From assembly GCA_035235625.1 (NCBI GenBank), contig CP141141.1:45841719-45905718 (forward strand): a DNA stretch of 64,000 nt. The letters run 5' to 3'. This stretch comes from Saururus chinensis. Its lineage: Eukaryota > Streptophyta > Magnoliopsida > Piperales > Saururaceae. The position numbers were made by a program, and so were the translations under genes. The notes under the pieces were generated by a model. It saw nothing but the letters and a program-made list of their open reading frames with translations, was not told the DNA's origin and made no database searches. Below, piece after piece: positions 1 to 11,180 of this stretch. How positions within the stretch are numbered: position 1 is the stretch's first letter; each line of letters opens with the position of its first letter.

Positions 1-467
1 ACAGCATGACATTGGAGTGACGAATAAACAAAAGTTTGCAGTCCAAAATACTGGAGGTGGAAGTGCTCTATGACAAAGTGGTTTTCCTTGCATGGGCATT
101 ATAGGGTAGGCCAACACTTGATTTACGTATTTTAAATAGAAGAAAACTAAAATATGCTCAAATGTTAGTCCATTAGACCTTCGACATAGAAGAGATACTC
201 CTCATGACCGAAATGATAAAAAAACTAGGGCCAAGGTTTAGAATTGAATTACATTTGCAAGGAGGTTGAGAAGTAGCTTGGAAGATGACCTCAAGATTGT
301 CGCTTCGGTTGCAGGCAAAGTTGTTACAACCCAAAACCCAAGGGATTGTTGTTGCCTCTGCCAAAGAGGAATTCTCACAAGACTATAGCACCCTGCGACC
401 TTACCCACACATGTAGGAATTCTCACACGTTGTGCCCATGAGCCCCACCATAGGTGCAAAAACTAAG
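1..467. other. Intergenic DNA left of solo LTR
   Basis: No reading frame here looks like a conserved protein. The stretch is AT-rich, and its last bases carry the left 5-bp duplication (CTAAG, 463-467) of the LTR that follows. Confidence 0.4.
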
Positions 468-2774
468 TGTCACACCCCACGATTTTTCAAAACTCTTTTA
501 TCACCATAAAATCAGTGGAAATATTTTTTTTGTCAAATTTTTTTATTAATCAACGACAAAACTATCCTTGAGGTGACTTTATTTGTTTTTCGGATATAAA
601 ATATTCAAACCATCATATCTGTACTCAAAACAAGGTTAAATTATACATAAAATTCACAAAGTCTTGCCCTAGTACATACTATGAATCTACCATACACATA
701 CAATGATAAGTAACTATCATTGCAGTGCCTACGTTTAAAATTACACATCACACTAAAAGTCTTACTAAATAAGATAAGTATTCCTACATTTCTTTTAGAT
801 CTTATCTTCATTTTTGTGCTCCTATTCCCAACCCGGCTACTCTTCCAACGAACCTGCATGACGAGGATGCTGAGTATAAGAGTATACTAAGGATGACTAA
901 ACAAGTACTATATAATAACAATACATATATTTTCATTACATCATTAGTTCAACAATACTAAAATATCCATTAGTAAATCCACCATCATCAAACATAGATA
1001 AAATAAACAAGACAATCATAATTATTTAGATGAAATAAACATGACAATCATGATTATTTACTCAATGTGACCTCACTTAGGAGTATCTTGCTCCATAAGT
1101 ATAAATTGTAAGGTTCACTATGACATGGTAGTCACGTATAGTAGTACAACCTTGCCTCATTAGATCATGAACTACTCACCATCGACCTCAAGTACTTTGA
1201 GGCCTAGTCGCTTTATCCACACCATGAAGCTAAGGCCCTTAGCGGTTCATAGACCCAAGTCGTTTAAGTCCCGACTTTTATGATAATCAAAACTTCTTGT
1301 ATTGTGTTGTGCAAGACGAGTCATCTTTTAATGCTCTAGTCCAATTGAACACATCTCCCAGGTCAGAGAAGCAGTTCTACATAACTTCCATCCTTAGAAA
1401 GTCGAAAGACCTTTGTCTCATTTTATATCAAACATTTTCCATTACGTGGCTAAGACTCACTTGAGGAGTGCCTCTATAACAATCTTGTGTGTGATCCATT
1501 ATAAAGATTTTTACATACACACAAATAAGGATACATATAACCAAACATCATCATAAATCACAATATCACATGTAATTATATTTTAATCATTCACTATCAT
1601 ACTATTATATCTCATAATAATAGCCTAACACATAGCATTCATTGCTAACATTTTTTTTTTTCTGAAACCAACTTACTGTCGGTGAACTCATGGACGCGTC
1701 GATAAGTCATCGATGCCTATTAGTAACTCATCGACATGTTGAACCCTTGTTGATTGTGGGATGATAAGAACAACCATTCTTATCGGTGCCTCACCAATGC
1801 TTCAACCTCATTGTCGGTTACCCGTCAGTGGTACACTGACGTGTTGATGCTCATCGATATCAGCATCTCCTCCGTGACATTTGGGATGTCATCAACATAC
1901 CGATGGACTACCGGTGGTCAGGAAGAAATAACAAAAATTGTCATATTCATTTCAAATTCATCTAAACACGATGCAACATGATATTTCAGAATAATATCTC
2001 AAAATCAAGACTATAGCATGATTTTATGAAATAAAATACTCATTAAACACAAGGATCATGATCACAATTATCACCACAACGGAACATTCCAAAAATCATG
2101 CTTTTGTATGTTCAATCACCATAACATTATAATTCAAATCTATCGTGCCCACACATGATGTTAAAATACAATACAAGGTTAACAATCCAACCTATTTACG
2201 TAACAAACAATGTCTCCATGAATCCAGTTATTCTTCCTTTCCACTGAAATATGGCACACCCTCGGTCCACGCTTTCTCCCCAAACTCAAATAATTTGTAG
2301 GATTAGGATCATATTTTGTCAAATGTACTTGTATGGGAATTGAATAACCAAATTTTGGTTCATAACTATCCCCAAAACCGCTTGGAACCGCTCTTTTGTG
2401 CAATTTCAAACATGTTGGTGAAACTGTTTTACGATCGTCGACACGTCAAAGGTTGCCGATTATGTCTTTAGTACTCCATTAGTGAGTTGACCGATGTGTC
2501 AAACCTTGTCGACAGTGAAATGATGTTTAGTCGGTAGGTTCATTGACGTGTTGATGTTCACCAATAGAACTATCCCAAACTAAAATTAAAATAAGTTTGT
2601 ACTTAGCATCCTTGCTACTTCCATGAGTTCATCACACTTAAAAATACTATGTTTACCAAATAAATTATTTGGTTAAAAAAACATAAGAACTTCCCACGCA
2701 AGGACAAACACAAACCACGAGGAAAATCATGAATAGAAAATATAGAAATTCATCTAAAAAATATGGGTATCACA
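468..2774. mobile_element. Solo LTR, 2.3 kb, Ty3-type
   Basis: The block begins TGTCACACCCC and ends GGGTATCACA, so it has the TG...CA termini of an LTR. It is flanked on both sides by the identical 5-bp sequence CTAAG (463-467 and 2775-2779). No gag-pol coding, primer-binding site or second LTR is present, so this is a solo LTR left by recombination. A long LTR beginning TGTCACACCCC is typical of plant Tekay/Del chromoviruses; that assignment is inferred from the terminus and length only. Orientation is not assigned because both ends read TGTSAYACCC inward. Inside are many short phrases about 'cgacacgtc/gttgatg' near 1680-1900 and 2430-2570 that look like diverged internal duplications. Confidence 0.8.
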
Positions 2775-2779
2775 CTAAG

Positions 2780-3027
2780 GGTGCCCAAAAATTGCATATG
2801 ACGAGATAATATTTTCCTCATAGTGGGTGTCCCCACAACCAATCAGTAGGATAGACGGGGGCCTTGCAAAATGGGGCCCTAGAAAATTTTCAGGCATCAA
2901 GATAGATATTTTGATTTGGGTGTCTATCCTTACACTTAGCATAGTTGCATACACCCCCCCTCCCTCCAAATTATACATTTCATTTAGCAACGTTGTAAAA
3001 AAATTTAGTTATTTTTATTACTAAGCG
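2780..3027. other. Short AT-rich intergenic stretch
   Basis: No gene is seen. The sequence right of the LTR target duplication includes a GC-richer patch (about 2840-2960), which has no recognisable product. Confidence 0.35.
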
Positions 3028-4875
3028 TAGGCTTGGTCGTGGGCGTCAAACATCCGAGTCATGTCCGAGGAATATGTTGCCATGTCCAATTGAATTCTTT
3101 TGTTCGCCAATTTTAGGACATGACCATGGACAAAGACTCGTTTGGCTATTTGTTTGAGATCCAGTTAACTTTTAAATGTATACATTCTTATCTAAAGGAC
3201 AATTTTTATTTCTCTATAATTAATCTTAAACATTATTTTTTATACATTAATCCTTAACAATTTAAATACAATCATATATTTCCCAAAGTGGTGTTGGTTT
3301 TTGCCACGCAGGCGCCAGCGAAGCAGCTGGCGCCTGCATGGCTTTTTTTTACAAAAGTAACTGATTTCATCCTTTAGAACAACGAAATCAAGTTTAAGTT
3401 GATTTCGTTGTTCTAAAGGACGAAATTATTTTAAAACAAATTAAGTGGAAGGAAAAAATCACATTAAGTTAATTTATCACACGAATTTTAAAAAAAATGC
3501 ATGGAGCTATCGTTGCTCTGTCGGATAGACGTCTTCATGATCTAGATGGTGTCGTTGGACCTACAAGAGTGAGGATGTTGCAACGAAAGAGCATCGGCAC
3601 CGGAGCTGCGATCGAAATCCCGACGAAAGATCTCGCAGAAGGGCAGTTGTAGATGCAGAAGTCGTGGTCGGTGCCAACAGTGAAGCAGCTGTGGTCCTAG
3701 TTGAAGGAGAAGGGCGAGGGGGAGGTGGGCAGGAGGAGGAGGGTGGATATGGAGGATTTAAAAAAATTAAATCTTGTAGTTATGTTCACTATATGTATTT
3801 TTTATTATAGCAGTTGCATATCCGCAAAAAATCAAGTACGGTGATTTTGTCATTCACGAAATCACCTCATTTACCTCTATGATGGTGAACATTGACACAA
3901 ACATATTTTTCGTTAGTTCGAAATTTGGGACAATTATATGGAGTAAATTTTTTCCTTAGTTCCATTGTCAAGATTCTTCTACCTCCGACATTACCTTTCA
4001 CCAACTTCTAATAAACCTTAAATGCCGGTTTTTTTTCCCAACTCAAGTTTACTTTAGAAGAACCATTGATTAATTCACGACAGTTCAGACTTATTAAATC
4101 CCCTTATGCCATGCATCCTTGATTGTTACCCTTCTCCAATATGGCAGCATTGCTGCTATTAATGCTGCACATTAATTTTTTTTTTTTATTTTAAATTTTT
4201 TTTAATAACGAAAAGTGACAAATGTTATGTCAAGGTTATTTATCAATCATTTATATGGCTGGTTAATTTACTAGTAGGATATATACCTTGGAGATTCGTG
4301 AAAAAGAAATTTGAGGAACTTTACTTCCACAGTACTGCTCCCGATCGTGTTAATCGAGTTTTTTTAAAATTCGTGTGATTTCGTCCTTTAGAAGGACGAA
4401 ATCACTTAATTTATTTTAAAATGATTTCGTCCTTTAGAACGATGAAATCAACTTAAACTTGATTTCGTCGTTTTAAATGACGAAATCAGTTAAATTTTTT
4501 AAAAAAAAAGTCACACAGGTGTCAGCTGCTTCGCTGGCGCCTACATGGCAAAAACCAACACCACTTTGGGAAATATTTCCCAAAGTGGGTCAATTTGGTA
4601 ATTTTTTTTAAAAAATTATTATTTAAATAATTTTCCCATAAAAAATAGCATATACAAGTCTAAACTATTATTATATATTAAATTACTCAATCTAGAGATC
4701 CCCACCCTAGCTGCCCTTAGCCTTAAAGTCATCAAGACCTCTCTCGTCTCTCCAACCACTTCAACTATGAGACTATGTTTGTGGACAATGGCCATGTCCC
4801 CGATGGACAAATTATTAGTAGGCACATATATGGACAAGTCTTGGCCGCCAACTATTTAGCCGAGGACCAACCCTA
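3028..4875. repeat. Old TIR repeat, split by a later insertion
   Basis: The outer parts (3028-3275 and 4577-4875) match in order and spacing the uninterrupted copy near 40557-41105. Shared landmarks include 'gacaaagac', 'tttctctataa', 'atacaatcat/ataatcat' and, at the right, 'ctctctc..tctccaac'. The inner 3276-4576 is a different element. The ends are imperfectly inverted (TAGGCTTGGTCGTGGGC at the left; the right end reads GCCGAGGACCAACCCTA). A hAT-like identity is possible, but no clear 8-bp duplication was found. Confidence 0.55.
3276..4576. mobile_element. Foldback element with long inverted arms
   Basis: The left arm (3276-about 3500) and right arm (about 4345-4576) are inverted copies of roughly 200 bp, ending ATATTTCCCAAAGTGG and its complement. 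Each arm carries smaller palindromes. At 3303-3342 a GC-rich hairpin is built on GGCGCCAGC, and at 3364-3426 two copies of a GATTTCGT...TTCTAAAGG motif face each other with arms of about 27 bp. The inner part (about 3500-3780) is GC-rich and purine-rich, unlike the arms, with no long open frame; it could be captured host sequence. No matching target duplication was found. Mutator-like foldback is one possible class, not proven. Confidence 0.7.
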
Positions 4876-6467
4876 AGTCTGAGTATACCCATTCTCTCTA
4901 ATCTATTTTTGCAAGGACCCCCATATTTTAAGATCTAACAACACCAACAAAATTGTTCTTCCAAAGGAAACTATTACGAGACTATATTTTAGCAACTAAA
5001 TCCTACCATACAAATCCAAATAAGAAACACATGCAAATGGAAGGAAGACAAATGATTTCTATCTAGTAGTTTCCATATTACAGGAAATAAAAGCTTCAAC
5101 CCAAGATACAAATGAAAGGAAAATTACAGGTTAAATCGTCAACCGAAGCTCAAATCCATGAGCCAAAGAGAAATAAATTTTCTAAAATATGCTTCTTCAT
5201 TTCAATTCAAATGCCCCCCAATCTGCCTTCCCTTTTCCTTCTTCTTCTCCAAAGGACTTCTGATGAATTAAACCAGATTGCCCCTCCCTTCTCCCTTTGC
5301 CTAGAGACAACTTCTAGAAGATGGATAGATTTGCCCCTGTCAGCCTTTGGACAGGTGGGCAGACATAGGTGGCATAATTTGAGAAGGACTATTAGGTCAG
5401 TAGGTGTGATTTTTTGCCCAATAAATTCCATTCTTTTTTTGCAGGGACTTTACATAAATAATCAAAGGGCCCCCATGACAACTAAAAATACAAAGAAAAA
5501 AATTAAAACAAACTATATTTATACTTGTGTATAGGCACACATGATACATTCCAAAAAAGAAACTAAGCATTCTTGTGCATATAGGTGCCTTTTGCATTTA
5601 GGCTACGCAAGAAAAAAATACCAAGTAAAGAATTTAAACTTGCATACAAACATTTTCCCCTTGCCCTTTCCTCTTCCCTTCTCCATTGCTTTTCCCACCT
5701 GATTCTCATGCACAAGGCAAACTGGTGGTGCTGCCCTTTCCCATCTTCTTCCCAGGCACAAGGCAGCTCATTGTCAAATTGGTGGTTTGACAACGAAAAA
5801 GAGAAGCAAATATGGAGTAAAACAGTTGGTGAGAAAAGTGTTAATTATTATTTTTTAAATAATTGTTTTTGAACCAAACAGAAAGTTTCCATTGGTCTAT
5901 GTGAAATTCTAATATTGAACTGAACAAGCACTGCAATAACTGAAGTTGCTAGCACAAATAAGTTAAAACACATAAGGTTGGAGGCTTGCAGCAGTAAACT
6001 GCATTATGCTCTCATAGCTTGTCAAACACGATAAATTTTAAACCAAGGCATTAAAAAATTCAAGATTTGAAAAAAAAGGACAAGAGTTAGATCGACCTTA
6101 GGACGAGTGCATCCTTGAACAAGAAATGCATAATCATAAATAATCTCTTCATTGCGTTTTGTGCTTGGCCAATTTCACATCGTTTTTCATATTCTAGTTC
6201 TAAAAATATGGTCCAACAGCAAAAAAATGCAATATGTTTAAAAGAAACACAAGAGACTCAATTCCACTCATGTGATTGATTTGTGCAGGGAGAGAAGCTT
6301 TGAGGAAGGGAGGGGAAATAGAGGGCATCACCCAAGAGAAACATCTTTATTTGATGTCAGGTTGTCCCATGTGCTCCACAAGTCTTATAATTTAGGGATA
6401 AAGGGTGCCTAAACATGACAACTTTATTCAATGGGCCCCTGTTTTTTTAAATATGATGCCCTTCAAA
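4876..6467. other. Gene-free AT-rich interval
   Basis: Nothing here reads as a known gene. A 140-codon open frame at 5112-5534 and the frames overlapping it have no domain, no splice context and low-complexity K/N-rich or L-rich composition. I treat them as chance. Confidence 0.4.
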
Positions 6468-7593
6468 TAGGGCTTGGAAAATCTAACCCGACTCATTTAC
6501 CCAATCTAAACTCAGCCCGCTTAACCATGTACCCAACCCAACTACAAGTAAGGTCAGGGTTAGGGTTTAGGCTTTTGACTCATTTTGCATTTAGGGTCGG
6601 GTTAAACCCGACCAACTCAACTTTTACCCAACTACAAATAATAAATAACCCTATTATTATAATATTGATCTATTGGACTTATTTATACTATTATTATAAT
6701 GTTTGTTTAGTGCATACTATGTTGAACTAGAGGTACTTAAACATAAATTTGAGCATGAATAAGATCTTTGGAGCATAAGTGTGATTACATATATTTTGCT
6801 TTGTAGTAGATATCCATTTTGGGATAACAGATGACAATATCTTCAAAGTGTGGTTAATTTATATATAGTTTAAATTTTTTCTGTTATTCTTTTAGGTGTG
6901 GTGAATGGAATAAAAATATGTCATATTTTGTTGTATTTATTATTCATCATTTCTCCTTTATAAGGATACATCACACACTAAATTTAGCTCTTTATTAAAG
7001 GTCTAACGGTCATAATAGGGAGCAGGTTAGAAACATGTAACAAGATAAGCAAATAATAAAGCTCAATGAGAAACACTTTTCGGAGGAGGAAAATTGTAAT
7101 CAAGTGTCACTGGTTGCAAAGGAAGGTAGGGTTATGAGCAGCCATAGAGAAGTAGTTACTGGAATTCTGAAATTAAGACATGCTGAAATGCATGATCCTC
7201 TATGGTCATCAAAAAAATAATGTTTAATTTATTTTACGTTGGCTTATCGAAATCCAAGTGGGCTGATTATGAGTAAACAAACGTTAAAGGTTTGTTTTGT
7301 TATCATTCTCTTAGAATGAAGGAAATGTAACATTATACCTCTAAGGTCTTCGTTCATGACTACTACAAAAAAATATCATCCACAAATTAGCCAAAGAACC
7401 AAACATTACAAATTAATATTATAATATATTTAATTTCATTTGTGCTTACCCTTTGCAAAGAGAAGGTATATAATACGAGTCTAAAAAAAAAATTGAAGAA
7501 AAATAGGGTTAAGTAGGGTTAGAGTTTGGATTTTCGACCAGATTTAAAAATAGGGTCAGGTCATAACCCGACCCAACCCGATTCCAAGCACTA
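6468..7593. mobile_element. Non-autonomous hAT element with 8-bp TSD
   Basis: The left end reads TAGGGCTTGGAA and the right end is the complement of TAGTGCTTGGAA. The flanks are CCTTCAAA (6460-6467) and CTTTCAAA (7594-7601), which agree at 7 of 8 positions. TAGGG ends and an 8-bp target duplication are hAT hallmarks. The subterminal parts are rich in 'aacccgac/gggtcgggtt' phrases in opposite orientation. No transposase frame is present. Confidence 0.75.
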
Positions 7594-7734
7594 CTTTCAA
7601 ATGATAAATACAACACGAGCCCCAACAATTATGATGGGTGCATGGATACGCGGCCAATGCAAATATACAATACAAGAAACAAAGAATGCGGTTCTTCGGT
7701 GCTGGCAGGTGGCAACTGTGTCCCAAGTAGACAT

Positions 7735-7817
7735 GATAAATGGGCATGGTTCAGGTGGGCCCGCAAATATCAATAAGGAGCCAGAGCCCATTAACCCGAA
7801 TGCTCAAGGCCCGTAAA
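7735..7817 (+). repeat. Left copy of an inverted pair with 9860-9933
   Basis: Read on the minus strand this segment matches 9860-9933 in order: GGGCTCTG, GGGCT(C/T), TTCCTTAT.(A)ATAT, CCCATTTATC. The two copies point towards each other around the element at 7945-9616. Both lie at the end of short frames with related peptide tails (INGHG...NKEPEPINPN here, INGPG...DKELEPVKPEYSEP in the partner), so the unit may derive from a once-coding segment. Confidence 0.5.
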
Positions 7818-7944
7818 AAATACTCAATTTACTCATCAAACTCTCCGCATGATCAACAAGTTTCAAATCTTTTTCTGTGGTTTAAGATCATATCAGCAAT
7901 TACAAATTTGTGAAACTTGAGAAGTGACTAAAACAAATGAACGC

Positions 7945-9616
7945 GGCTATTTCCCCCCCAAAATTCACTAAAGGACCCCAAACTTTACACACCCCAAATA
8001 AAATACAAATTTTACTTCCCTACACCCCACCCTCACCATAACATTTATTTTTACTCAGTACACCCCCAACCCCCCCCACTCGGACTGTGCCCCCCACCTC
8101 CCGTTGTTCTATTTCCCCTCCCATCTTTTCTTCTCCATTTTCGTCCCCTCTCCTCCGGTGAAGTTCCCTCCCCTCCGTCCACTCTCCTCTGGTGAAGTCC
8201 CCTCTCCTCCGATGAAGTCCCCTACCCTCCCATCTCTTTTCCTCCCCTCCCCTCCTCTCCCCTCCCGTATTGCACCTTTGATAGGTTAACAACTTTGAGA
8301 TCAGCAAAAGTGTTGTTGTTTGTGGAAAATAATACAACTTTTTAATTGAATCATAAACCGGCAATAATTTTATACTTTTGATGTGTTTTTTGTGGTGGTT
8401 TTTTTGGTCGAAGAAGGGTGGGGTATGAAGGATAATGAGCTTCACGAGTTTGCAGGATGCAATTCAAGAATTTTTTTTTTATGGTTTGAACCTTTTAGAC
8501 GAGTTCTGACGGGGATCAATCACTGCCAAAGTAGTAAGAAGTCGACGGGGACATACAGTCCCCGTATGAATTCATTTTATGTGGCGAGGGGTACCCCCGC
8601 CAGACAACTTCCAGAAGATTTTTGAGGGTATTGAAATCTTCTAGATGAGTTCTGACGGGGATCAATCACTGCCAAAGTAGTAAGAAGTCGACGGGGACAT
8701 ACAGTCCCCGTATGAATTCATTTTATGTGGCGAGGGGTACCCCCGCCAGACAACTTCCAGAAGATTTTTGAGGGTATTGAAATCTTCTAGATGAGTTCTG
8801 ACGGGGATCAATCACTGCCAAAGTAGTAAGAAGTTGATGGGGACATACAGTCCCCGTATGAATTCATTTGATGTGGCGGGGGGTACCCCCTGCCAGACAA
8901 CTTCCAAAAGATTTTTGCATCCATTGAAACCTTCTGGACGAGTTATGGCGGGGATCAATCACTACCAAAGTAGGAAGAATTTGACGGTGATATACGGTCC
9001 CCGTATACATGCATTGAATGTGGAGGGGGGTACCCCCCCGCCAGATAACTTCCAGAAGATTTTTTAGGGTGTTGAAACCTTCTGGAGATTTATTGGCGGT
9101 GGGTACCCCCCCGTCACATAAAGCAGAATGACGCTTTGACACCTTTGTGCACGTAAAAGTTCAGTTAGCCATGACGCACTGTGAACCCAAATTCTAATCA
9201 TTGAAGACCCAAAAAATCAATAAAGATGACTTGTTAAACAACCAAAGGAAGGATTTTTTTGAGTTGGATGGGAAGCAACGATTTTTAAGTGCATGAAGTT
9301 AGTTCTTTAATCAGGGATGTGGGAGAGAGGATAAACTCCTGTAATCAGCCTTCTTTTCATGCATGGAGAGAAGCAATTGGGAGGGATGACCATTATAGGC
9401 AGGGAGGAAGATGGGAGAGACGCTCACAACCTTCTTGCCGCCGGTGAGAACTTCATGCCCGTTGAGCACAATGAAGAGGATATGAAAGAGTTTTTTCATT
9501 TTCTTTATTGATTGGGTGCCTCATAAGAATAGTGTGGGGAGTGCTAAGTAATAAAATAATTACCCACATATTTCTTATTTGGGAGGCCCAGAGTAAATTT
9601 TGGGGGGAAAATAGCC
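7945..9616. mobile_element. TIR element enclosing a 146-bp tandem array
   Basis: The left end starts GGCTATTTCCCCCCCAAAAT and the right end is the complement of GGCTATTTTCCCCCCAAAAT. The two agree over about 25 bases and then weakly further in. The interior holds a pyrimidine-rich tract (about 8040-8275, repeated tctcctccggtgaag phrases) and a 146-bp tandem array. No transposase is seen. No certain target duplication was found, so the superfamily is open. Confidence 0.6.
8485..9112. repeat. 146-bp tandem repeat, about 4.2 copies
   Basis: The phrase GAGTTCTGACGGGGATCAAT starts at 8501, 8647 and 8793, with a diverged version at 8940 and a truncated one near 9086. The spacings are 146, 146, 147 and about 146. 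The first two copies are nearly identical, while the third and fourth carry more changes. Each unit contains two small palindromes, CGGGGAC...GTCCCCG and GGGGGTACCCCC. Confidence 0.85.
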
Positions 9617-11180
9617 ATGTTTAAAATAAAAAGTACTATATTTTTTTCTCAATGAGCAGTAATTTTTTATTATCAAACCTTGATTTTAATATTTTCTTTC
9701 AAGACTGCAAGGGACAAAAAGATCTTCCGGGGCAAATGAGCTAAAATAATGATCAGCAAGCCACACAGGTCAAAGTGACGATTGTACATGTCTTGAACTG
9801 CTGGATGGCAAATTCATATCGACAATTTGAGACTAGCTCGGTTTGTGATTGTTTATTTTTTAGATGGGCTCTGAGTATTCGGGCTTAACGGGCTCGAGTT
9901 CCTTATCAATATATTTACAGCCCGGCCCATTTATCCGTAAGAGATGATATCGGAAGAACAACTTCGCCTTTGCAAATAACTGCTTGTTTTTGCTTTCTTC
10001 TACGTGCCTATAAAAGCACCGGATGGCCGCGGGGATACTCAGAAAGATGCCCCGACGGAAATGGCGACAGTCGCACACTCAAAAAAAATCTCAACGAGAC
10101 TTATCAACAGCTGGGTAAAAAGCCCAAGCCCGGCCCATTTTAGTGGAGCCTGATAAGAGCCCAACCTTTGGGCTTGAGCTGGGCTGGTGAGCTAAAGGCC
10201 CGTTTGCCAGCCCTACTATCAAGTCCAAGCACCCCGGCGGGAACAAGAAACAATTCGTTTCGGCGTTCAATTAGAGGATAAGGCATCCATTAATGGTGGG
10301 TCCAGTTCTCTGAGTTGTCGGAGCTTTTGTATAACAGCTGTAACAATTAACGTACATCAGCTTTTTTTATTTCCCTGTACTATTTAATAAATAAAGAATG
10401 GATATTATTTACATATCTCTCCTATCTTTGAAACTATTTACATACACCAACCTACTATTTATTTTTTACATGTTGCAATGACAGCAAATTAAATTATCAT
10501 ATATATGGTATTGACAAAGAAGACCCAACTCTCTTCTATAAAAACCACTAACTACTGTTTTTCACGCAATATATTTTTATTTTATATTAATTATCTGAAT
10601 TAAAAATAAAACATAAACTAATTCTAATCCAATCAAGTAATATGAGATGGAGGGAATATGTAATTAATAATCCTTTTTATCTCATTTATGTATAAAAATT
10701 ATAAATTTTATAAAATATAAATATATTACAAAAAAGGTAAAAATTAACTAACTCAATATTTTTTATGACACAATCTTTATATAACTTTTCTAACTTTGAT
10801 ATTAATGTTTGTAATTGATAGGAAATTAATAAATAAGACAAATAATTTTAGATATATATATTTTAAAATAAATAAATTTAATATGAGACAAAGGAAGTAT
10901 TCTATTATAAATAACGCTCCTTTCTTTCTTATTTTACCCTCCAATTTTTATTTCACCAAAATCATAGCAATTGCTTGGAAAACTATAAATAGGTATTTAC
11001 TTGTTTGTTGTTCAAGAAAATTGTATTTCATCACTATCTATCAAAGCAAAGAAAATTATGCGTCTTCACTAAACTTGTTAGGTTATTTAAAAAAAAAAGC
11101 TTGTGAGGAGGTCAGGTGTAGAGATGTCAAAAGCAGGTGGCTATATGTTAACAGATCCAAATATGGGCCATAATATGTAA
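9617..11180. other. Gene-free interval with transposon ends
   Basis: It holds the partner inverted repeat (9860-9933), a hAT-like right end at about 10198-10216 (complement of TAGGGCTGGCAAACGGGCC), and AT-rich DNA with two Stowaway-like phrases (GAGATGGAGGGAATA near 10645; GAGACAAAGGAAGTA near 10885). A minus-strand 72-codon frame at 9860-10078 is probably not a gene. The 125-codon frame at 10796-11173 is AT-rich and unsupported. Confidence 0.4.

Noticed and set aside
1754..1981. 75-codon frame in the left region
   Set aside because: Inside the solo LTR; no family resemblance.
5112..5534. 140-codon plus-strand frame
   Set aside because: No conserved domain, biased K/N and L runs, and competing antisense frames; no splice or promoter context.
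8020..8445. 141-codon minus-strand frame rich in Arg/Gly/Glu
   Set aside because: It results from the pyrimidine-rich tract on the plus strand inside a TIR element; no domain.
8485..9112. CRISPR-like array
   Set aside because: Units are contiguous 146-bp tandem copies without unique spacers, in a plant nuclear context.
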